Origin: an uncultured Akkermansia sp.
GTDB taxonomy: Bacteria > Verrucomicrobiota > Verrucomicrobiia > Verrucomicrobiales > Akkermansiaceae
NCBI GenBank assembly: GCA_947628035.1
Contig: CANQYL010000008.1
Span: 1-38,937 of the forward strand
Direction of reading: 5' to 3'
DNA: 38,937 bases
This document shows, piece after piece, positions 10,401-14,322 of this stretch. The notes below the pieces were generated by a model. The model was given only the letters and a program-made list of their open reading frames with translations, had not been told where the DNA came from and did no database searches. Both the position numbers and the translations under genes were made by a program. The stretch's first letter is position 1. The number at the start of each line of letters is the position of its first letter.

Positions 10401-12029
10401 GTTGGGGGATCCCCAAAGCGAGAGGCGGCCATCCACAACTAGCCTTTCCCTGAAAGTGTATGCTGATTTGGCGCCATGATTGGTGAAATTCCCGGTTAGG
10501 TGCACGTTCACTCCTTCCCCAAACGTCATCGTCGTGTCAACTTCCGGAGAACCTGAGCTTCCCGCGTTGGCGTACTCCTCTATGGTGAGTGTACCCGTCC
10601 CGGTGAAATTGTACGTAGCCCCGACTGTTGTGACCCTGAGACCGGCGACGGTCACATCACCGTCAAGGGTCACAGCGTGTTCCCCAGCGTCGGCTGAAAA
10701 CTCTGCCGAGTCACCGTTTACCCACGTACCGCCACTCGTCCAGCCGCCTTCCCTCTCCTGCCAAGTAAGGCTCTCCCCGGAAAAGACATGAGTCTGCACG
10801 GATGAAATGACGATGGACCCGGTTTGGTCCGTACTCAAAGTAACCTTCTGACCCACACTCAACCCTGAGAAAGTGATGTAATCGTTCCAATCCTCCCTGT
10901 GCTCACTGAACCAATCGATGAACTGTGAGCCGAACAGTTGAAAGGTTCCGGATTCGGTAAAACCGCTCAAGTTTATCGTCAGACGCCCTCCCGTTATGTC
11001 GGAGAAATCGATCATGGAGCTCTCGTTCCTGGCAATGGTGATGCTCGCGTCATTCCCATCGAGGGTAATTTCTCCAACACTCAACGTTCCTCCTGTGATT
11101 CTGATTTCGGATTGATCTCTCAGCGTCAGGGAGCCTGCGTGCATGTTCGTTGACATGTCAAGGATGCCTCCTGTCTTCACCTCAAGTCTTCCCGTGAAAG
11201 AACTCGAATCTCCGCTCCAATGCAAGGTGTGGGAGGCTCCTTCAAAACTACCGACCGAGCCTCCCACCACCTGAAGTGTCCCATTCCCCGTCAATTTTCC
11301 GCTCATCGTATCCTCGTTGCATCCCCAAATCACATTCGTCGAGGAAAGCACTGCGTTCGTTCCGTTCAGATCAACCGTCCCCGAAATCTTTACGCCGGAA
11401 ATCTTCTGGGTCACCCCTTGCCCTATCTTTAGCACAATATGCTCCCCAATCGCACTGCCCTGCCCGGCTCCCAGCGCATCCTTGCTACTGCCGCCGGTTG
11501 CTCCTCCGGTTATATTCAGAATCACGTCCTGATCCCCGGTGGCCTGTATGTTAAAGCCGTTGCCTCCCAAAGCTCCTACGGACAATTCCGCACCTATCTT
11601 AACCGTGGCGTTGTCAAAGAGCACCAATGTTCCCTTGATCTCACCTCCCCCTTGAAAAACAACGGTGCCCTTGTTATGGTTACTGTCATCGCATAGCCGC
11701 AAATCAACACCCGCCTGTCCACTACTCACCCACCCACTAATGGTCAGCGTATTGTCTGCCGTTTGAAACAAAACCGTCACAACGCCCGTCTCACCCGTGA
11801 GTGTGAGAGAATCGTAGTTCTTTGAATTGTCTTCATCTCGGATCGTATAGGAGTTTCCCGACGACCATGTCAACGCCTCTGCCGCCGCACGCTGACTCGC
11901 GAACAGGAACATCGCCGCCGCGATACCGGAAGCCGAAGCAAGGGTGGAAGGGAGCGTTGTGGGCAAAGCTGCTATTGCAAGGCATGCCACCAACGTCTTG
12001 CGAAGACCCAAAGGTAAATGGAGTTTCAT
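1488..12029 (-). CDS. giant autotransporter (AT1), PATR-rich passenger with C-terminal beta barrel
   Basis: A 3513-residue predicted type Va secreted surface protein. I chose the ATG at 12029, not the ORF start at 12098, because it begins MKLHLPLGLRKTLVACL, a long signal peptide that ends near residue 50 (QRAAA-EALTW). The passenger (about 55-3150) is glycine-, threonine- and serine-rich beta-helix sequence with autotransporter-associated strand repeats such as GLGTFTVGGNYTLKDG. Tryptophan modules (LTW or VTW followed by SGG/GGG) start near residues 55, 420, 1311 and 1968; the last three follow a LFG...W..EW segment. Residues about 3232-3513 form an autotransporter barrel (PF03797 type) ending in aromatic F. 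The last ~1540 residues align along their length with AT2. A surface or adhesin role is inferred; the ligand is unknown. No strong ribosome binding site precedes the start. The antisense strand carries several long spurious frames caused by codon bias. Confidence 0.93.
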   Translation of the reverse strand: MKLHLPLGLRKTLVACLAIAALPTTLPSTLASASGIAAAMFLFASQRAAAEALTWSSGNSYTIRDEDNSKNYDSLTLTGETGVVTVLFQTADNTLTISGWVSSGQAGVDLRLCDDSNHNKGTVVFQGGGEIKGTLVLFDNATVKIGAELSVGALGGNGFNIQATGDQDVILNITGGATGGSSKDALGAGQGSAIGEHIVLKIGQGVTQKISGVKISGTVDLNGTNAVLSSTNVIWGCNEDTMSGKLTGNGTLQVVGGSVGSFEGASHTLHWSGDSSSFTGRLEVKTGGILDMSTNMHAGSLTLRDQSEIRITGGTLSVGEITLDGNDASITIARNESSMIDFSDITGGRLTINLSGFTESGTFQLFGSQFIDWFSEHREDWNDYITFSGLSVGQKVTLSTDQTGSIVISSVQTHVFSGESLTWQEREGGWTSGGTWVNGDSAEFSADAGEHAVTLDGDVTVAGLRVTTVGATYNFTGTGTLTIEEYANAGSSGSPEVDTTMTFGEGVNVHLTGNFTNHGAKSAYTFRERLVVDGRLSLWGSPNNEGGASVMTLEKGAEVGELDASWAGKFVLGGDLVVKSWIFDGGNGGGHFTWFEKMAEVEGNVYVDVQTSMTLSPSGGGATLSFGSAEAGTGVGLKVSGRGNTLTMTTGDWNIGGNLAATEGGNLILQPGSYTIGSSLFIGAGSTVHGLQGVTIKSSVTLSDGAILKFGNGNDTTRESIIEGKVTDGDGYGTLLFINADVTLSDDVVLKGVLQFGWGHTEAATSYIKLKKGVEVGSLLLDLNNHSMHFKKADETEGDVYVILNLSEEEGHASQLGNSNSPSQISDGVLTYTDEGFLALFEEGVVFGVKGDGKKLSLGGGGEMKGGLFVDAGATLELGGSGLTWSIKGAINGEGQLNVYNSPVVLEKGGSIGKLLAGWDDASIVLGDDLEIGGWGWDNGNTNFRFKKKEEAEGSPVVIFKKDEGVDFTCGNNWGTSLQDGGDITQYVGWLTTGENEEDKIRNGVGLGKSGTGKLKVGNNRADVVRIYGDVVILGGELQMGDDCGILVHGKLRGEVGTTLTIQTGSGTTAEEDVHCLELKGGGDYDGLLSMSQWGGQIKIGADLTVGGMTEDAPVNTGYNRKRMVDSSDETDRSFILDVAQASYSAEKVRFGEHINLVKKGEGKQMFREATVGGDVTVEAGELAFSATEGMTIGGVVSITGGTMGWSGGTLTITGQLSSSSGGTLSVAYGENTRLTLTGGVGETLSLTLTGLAYDVAGGDGWELFGESWSDEWKDKITVNGFVVNGGQRYRLKIDESTHHIVLGEQLEVESLTWTSGGADDVLNWSRDSEWDSSKTFEDYDNVTLAGGSTGGKVQMSRDVVAGNLTVTGSDGIISLRGTGTLNVDGSLKVENGATLSVGGSVTLQFGSVSESGSEGKMEVTSDGVIKPTAGVTITSFNGAGGTIDLSALSGEREEDRTLAITTLTFTPETMTTVSLGASGVLSMSAQVEGSGADLIIDTGEQGNHSTGALGLKMTGGGTLGSLRCRGLAGGAWVTAELNGEWTLEKESNLGNLQMNSGTDLRFTLGADFTLNGFGAVGWGSGGTKLEIFADKDGVDFIYDCQFSDREIWFHTTSGSLKIGSEEHAVDFVVNHTSDASSTAFGVPTFSLTGNLEIRRGILKFYSTSAGIIEGHLSGAGTLSLTNSTFTIGKDGSAGSIGALDFRGAGNAPTSTVKLVGDLVVKSITSTTSEGVAGEGILQKAEEATAANVYLLIDTGAEVAEETTGEFVGRYEHITSFGEGTGVGKAGSGELKLSAAEGAETMATPFKLAAGTLTWTGGTQEVSVFTAVSGTTLNVTGGNLQLGTFSGEITNLKLSGSGVLTVGGGVLTVGSLEVSGTAAKLEIDAAGNAQIKLVSAGIFSNDGGKLTIDVRNVTGAHYQLFNLGDAAPNWWTEWYEQYDRYVSIVAGGVSDVHLNEDGSIDIIPSDGVTWVGGGDNNTWSNESDAEWKPNLQPNEQHVHFVRDTGEETHEGTVRIDGTVTPHNVYIDGGTYTFVNAETGRAEGGLNIAEGGMLQVSEGATLHLNLKNTSIPIVDLQGTLGLGHTDALPASGTKLQFNGGTLLYDTKGVATDVSSLVDQENSAGHVKVQVEAVAGGVTWGDKNSEANSGVSLALDSGLDKRGTGDFTLAWHDRGTTVHAGGMKVGAGGKLIFDVAADGIAQLTGGVEVDDKGELALQVDFGSLSLSGDISGDGKLSVSQGTVSLSGRNSIKEIELGNGTTTIISGDYALGGAETALTLSGGTIAASSTAQVLAGKVTVFSDTTINGDITFTGTMEGSGSLSAAAGKNVELSGDISSYTGMLETEDGQSTWRLSGGTIGADGRLNANLVGKGIFEVRGDSDVFLGGLLGRAGDSFTLKNVGGGELVITSDTDVTGVSLDVGTGRIVLGDTEHSITWKGQEVFGVGELVLCNVTLGEGGFTGRAPQSKLRVETAVASNAGQTGGVVDLGGMDVSKGALSGIVVNERGQLKGVRGTITVGGSRGITVDIYLARENVGDGAKAAVVGSGDEGVTFDVKRRNSLKLHLGASAAGAIAESFQDTEHEGIGTAILYVVENGSIGAPDSDVSSYFDVSAEAQVVLDVTGARVERDEQGRIIITGSAADVYIVRDKITLEGDSTKVLEESKATLLSRETSKLHLSQMGTVGTDDDITIKNLVGVRGSELTVENQAEDAGNNRFTVRFNNTRADITQEDVMDEGKTEDVEGQDTSFYGSLTAGVGVDVEKEGLGTFTVGGNYTLKDGSTAITQGRLVLRGEENSMENLTFHYMGEPDPNGHQGDQPKAEARGLVLAGGGKTTVRGTITESTDSTGGSSDAIEIWDDSELVLTGNNTLKHTSITADDAENGGGKLTLEGEGAGLTLKGGDSQLSGVDVELKGEGSTLDVCDAKNDVASLSGNGTLKSAAGAELSVGGGSFSGMLDCSLDSSTGKAGKLVVEEDADFTLDNVGTGSDAAKAWDVQVRDGGALTIDVSKKGAEDSMTLGDVDLGSGNTTTFKVNSDTYGATTVQGNSITWGEDSTIVLEASTGENVWDPSKGELTLGNYGSIGGNMDDLDVRLRGDAFLMSDVKGVTEKDGKVVIELKETQDNKFERAIPNGEKNSMAGAQMFWGSLKDKTQFETLMDVLSNPDSDYAKMVHGLVGLMDTGNKAELEQALAAGAGSSLATLGPALEQDLHRQLGAIRNRTTTMANEVTYDSYDAYPTWHAWLNAEGNHHKMDSDGFAPGYTLNNWGGTVGVDADVSSATTVGFALTAMYGDLKPESADSATGDVDTTYFSAFVRTTKGAWIHTLVVSGGIADVSLDRTVNAGGVSYRTQGSTDGYAVGTLYEVGYTKLVNRRGTVAFQPVFNVEIRHAAIKGYTETGSDAGLKVDDIEQDVVTFGVGARVQSIVGVNIYNRTAIVEGRLLVKADIGDSTGVAKNALIGAATVGEVESAEVGALGIEAGVGLTIPLGASMGSVFLDATAEMRGGWTSFNATVGYRVNF

Positions 12030-12118
12030 TGCTGGAAAAGAATGGGAAAGTGGATGGAAGCGACGCCGGAAGCACGATGCAGTACATCGATACAACACCG
12101 CACTCCCATTGTTCCGGT

Positions 12119-12142
12119 AGTATATCTCTTTTCAAAAGAGAT
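12119..12142 (-). promoter_or_regulatory. possible AT1 promoter with overlapping palindromic operator
   Basis: On the minus strand a TATACT (12124-12119) lies about 90 bases upstream of the AT1 ATG. The perfect 19 bp palindrome ATCTCTTTTCAAAAGAGAT (12124-12142) fills the position of the -10/-35 spacer. No good -35 hexamer is present at 17 bases (AGCTCA). This arrangement fits a site where a dimeric regulator controls AT1, but the promoter call is weak. Confidence 0.4.
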
Positions 12143-12290
12143 GAGCTGTTAGAAAGTCTGTTATTTGTTTAAAACAAAACAAATACGAATGAAACGCCCC
12201 GACAATAACAGCGAGATTGATTGACCTTTTTACAAACGATTAGTCTTCCAATGAAACTTTTTTCAATGATGTGCATTTTTTTGCTTGCGT

Positions 12291-12309
12291 ATCTCCTTTG
12301 AAAAGAGAT
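12291..12309. promoter_or_regulatory. second 19 bp palindrome upstream of AT1
   Basis: ATCTCCTTTGAAAAGAGAT is a near copy of the palindrome at 12124-12142, with centres 167 bp apart. As both are nearly self-complementary, the pair can be read as direct or inverted repeats. They may be a looped operator pair or recombination sites. Confidence 0.45.
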
Positions 12310-12424
12310 TGGCAATCGACTTGATTAAGTGTATATATCGACTGAAAATCAATAAATTACGATTACGAACGAAGTGCATTTGACGAGACAATTTACCTTA
12401 CACGCGGAACGAGGCAAACGCATT

Positions 12425-12592
12425 TGAGAGAGGTGCACCAAGAGAGAATGCTCTTATTGATTGATATCATCATTGATACCTATCAAAAATCATGACAACA
12501 AGCGTTCATCATGGTGACGGATCCAGAGAACTCACCCGCACACGTTACTGATTCGAAAAATTTGCGCAACGCGCACATTATTAATCAATCGT
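12425..12592 (+). repeat. ~165 bp upstream repeat with palindromes, copy A
   Basis: This block aligns with 29810-29993. Shared strings include TGATATCATC, ATCAAAAATCATG, CAACAAGCG, GATTCGAAAAA or AATTCGAAAAA, and CGCAAC, ending in AATCGTAAA. It contains TGATATCA (12462-12469) and TTGATACCTATCAA (12473-12486). Both copies sit just upstream of a plus-strand promoter. The plus-strand frame matches in both copies for a while, but copy A has a stop in it, so I treat it as non-coding. Confidence 0.65.
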
Positions 12593-12643
12593 AAATAGGC
12601 AAACGCATTTCCTAATGCGTTTGCCCCGTGCGTTTACCTATTT
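12587..12643 (+). repeat. AATCGTAAATA + GGCAAACGCATT hairpin, copy 1
   Basis: After AATCGTAAATA, the arms GGCAAACGCATT (12598-12609) and AATGCGTTTGCC (12614-12625) pair perfectly around TCCT. A third segment, TGCGTTTACCTATTT (12629-12643), can instead pair with AAATAGGCAAACGCA (12593-12607) with one mismatch. A lone GGCAAACGCATTT lies at 12413-12425 on the other side of the adjoining repeat. There is no T run, so it is not a typical terminator. Confidence 0.65.
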
Positions 12644-12646
12644 GAC

Positions 12647-12674
12647 TTGACGGTCAGGAGGAGTGTGGTAGGAT
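12647..12674 (+). promoter_or_regulatory. promoter of the lipoprotein-peptidase-TPR operon
   Basis: TTGACG (12647-12652), a 16-base spacer and TAGGAT (12669-12674) precede the ATG at 12689. Only 14 bases separate the -10 from the start codon, so the leader would be very short. Confidence 0.55.
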
Positions 12675-12688
12675 GGGAGGGAGAGCCT

Positions 12689-13270
12689 ATGAAGAGAGCG
12701 AGACGAGTATACGGAATGTTGGTGGGCATGGTAATGCTGGCATTGAGCGCCTGTCAGCAGAAGCCCTACCCAATATTCTTCCTGTCGGAAGCGGAGAGTA
12801 CAGAAGGGACGAGTACGAAATTCATTCTGATGTACAACGGGAGACCATACACGAGAATGCCGATCGTGACGCATGGGAACATAGCGTCTTTCCACTCATT
12901 CATGAGCATGCAGGATGGGAGTTACGGGGTTGTGTTCACCTTGAAAAAGGAATGGATAAACCGCTTGTATTCTGCGACGATCAACCGACAGGGAATGCTG
13001 ATACTGCCGGTGGTGAACGGCTTGGCTTTCCAACCTTTGCGCATTGACGAACCGATCATGGATGGGAAACTCGTGATATGGAACGGGCTAAACGGCTACG
13101 ACCTGAAGCAAATAGCTCGTGACATCAAACCGGAAAATCCGGAGATGGAAAAAAAGCGTTTCCAAAGGAAAAACCCGCGTCCGCTTCCCAAATTGAAGAA
13201 GGATGCCAAGAACCAAAAGAAAGACTACACCGGGCGAGTGATCGGCGAGATATTTTCCAGTGGCTCGTAA
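12689..13270 (+). CDS. predicted lipoprotein of unknown function
   Basis: A 193-residue protein. I start at ATG 12689 because MKRARRVYGMLVGMVMLALSAC is a classical lipoprotein signal with lipobox LSAC (Cys22), and GGGAGG lies just upstream. The mature part contains a beta-rich stretch (RPYTRMPIVTHGN...GSYGVVFTLKKEW) and ends in a lysine- and proline-rich tail (about residues 150-185, e.g. KNPRPLPKLKKDAKNQKK). I recognise no family. Its stop codon overlaps the start of the M23 peptidase (TAATG), so the two are probably translationally coupled. Membership of a cell-envelope operon suggests a role at the cell wall, which is inference only. Confidence 0.8.
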   Translation: MKRARRVYGMLVGMVMLALSACQQKPYPIFFLSEAESTEGTSTKFILMYNGRPYTRMPIVTHGNIASFHSFMSMQDGSYGVVFTLKKEWINRLYSATINRQGMLILPVVNGLAFQPLRIDEPIMDGKLVIWNGLNGYDLKQIARDIKPENPEMEKKRFQRKNPRPLPKLKKDAKNQKKDYTGRVIGEIFSSGS

Positions 13271-14322
13271 TGCGAGGGAAGTTCATCCAGCTATGTATGC
13301 TCATCGGAGGGGTGTGGACGCTCTCCGCAGGTGGGGTTGACCTCGTATACCGATTTCCCACGGGTAACCACGCTTTAGTGGATGGGAGAGGAGAGGATTT
13401 TTTGATGTACTGCGACCGCACGTTTGAAGGAGTGAAGAGCAAGCCATGGGAAGCCGGCGGCTACGGCATGGTGCGTAACCCCTTTCGTGCGTCGGACGGT
13501 TCCATCCTTTACAGTCGGTTGCATGAAGGAATCGACATTAAACCCATACAGCGGGACGCGCAGGGAGAGCCGACGGACAAAATACATCCGATCGCACCGG
13601 GAGTTGTGGCGTACGTAAACGAGAAGCCCGGATTGAGCAACTACGGACGCTATGTGGTCGTCGCCCACGCCGTGCCGGAGGGAATCATCTACAGCCTGTA
13701 CGCCCATCTGGCTGAAATCCGTTGCTCCATCGGTCAGAGAGTTGGCAACGGCAACCTGCTCGGTCGTATGGGACACAGTGGAGCGGGCATCAACAAAGAA
13801 CGCTCCCACGTACACCTCGAGGTCTGCCTCATGATTAATTCCGCCTACGACACTTTTTGCCCGCCGAACAACAACCACGGGCTCTTCAACGGACTCAACC
13901 TCGTCGGGATCGATCCTTCCCCCTTGCTAAGGGAGGGTTACGAGGGCAGACCTGTCTCGATAGCGCGACACTGGGAAACTTTGAAAGAGCACTACCGCGT
14001 TCGAGTCCCCTACAACGGCGAACCGTTGGACATTCTCAAGCGCCACCCCTTTCTGCTGCGGGGACACCTGAGCCCGCAAACGGCATCCATAGACGTAGCT
14101 TTCAGCCGGGAAGGCATCCCTCTTGGTTTTTATCCCTCTCAGGAAAAAACCGATGAACCGAAAGTCATCCGCTGCCTCCCTTTCCCAACACCCCAGCAAA
14201 ATGTCACCATGAACCGCGTCAAAAACAGCAGTGTTGACGCCGCGCTCACGGCTTCCGGTCGCCGCTACGTCGATCAATTCTTCCGTCAAAGGGAAACGCC
14301 GCCTCCTTCCCCGACACCATGA
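13270..14322 (+). CDS. M23 family (LytM-like) metallopeptidase, secreted
   Basis: A 350-residue predicted zinc endopeptidase that would cut peptidoglycan cross-bridges or stems in the periplasm. An N-terminal signal (MRGKFIQLCMLIGGVWTLSA) is followed by the M23 fold. The zinc and catalytic signatures are complete: HEGID (His85 and Asp89), YAH (His146) and SHVHLE (His180 and His182). The glycine-rich GRMGHSGAG lies just before the last motif. Residues about 215-350 extend beyond the catalytic fold and are unassigned, ending with a Pro-rich tail. The ATG overlaps the stop of the preceding lipoprotein gene, and its TGA overlaps the start of the next gene. All catalytic residues being present argues for an active enzyme rather than an EnvC-like regulator. 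Confidence 0.9.
   Translation: MRGKFIQLCMLIGGVWTLSAGGVDLVYRFPTGNHALVDGRGEDFLMYCDRTFEGVKSKPWEAGGYGMVRNPFRASDGSILYSRLHEGIDIKPIQRDAQGEPTDKIHPIAPGVVAYVNEKPGLSNYGRYVVVAHAVPEGIIYSLYAHLAEIRCSIGQRVGNGNLLGRMGHSGAGINKERSHVHLEVCLMINSAYDTFCPPNNNHGLFNGLNLVGIDPSPLLREGYEGRPVSIARHWETLKEHYRVRVPYNGEPLDILKRHPFLLRGHLSPQTASIDVAFSREGIPLGFYPSQEKTDEPKVIRCLPFPTPQQNVTMNRVKNSSVDAALTASGRRYVDQFFRQRETPPPSPTP

Larger units (their letters stand above)
12030..12688. other. gene-free divergent region between AT1 and the lipoprotein operon
   Basis: No gene is supported. It contains the AT1 leader and promoter area, two 19 bp palindromes (12124-12142, 12291-12309), a TTTGTTTAAAACAAA inverted repeat (12164-12178), a ~170 bp dispersed repeat with two further palindromes (12425-12592), a GGCAAACGCATT hairpin (12598-12625), and the promoter of the rightward operon (12647-12674). 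It is clearly more AT-rich than the flanking genes. Confidence 0.6.

Noticed and set aside
12425..12625. CRISPR array
   Set aside because: Repeats here are palindromic and irregular in spacing, with no series of equal repeats and spacers and no cas genes.
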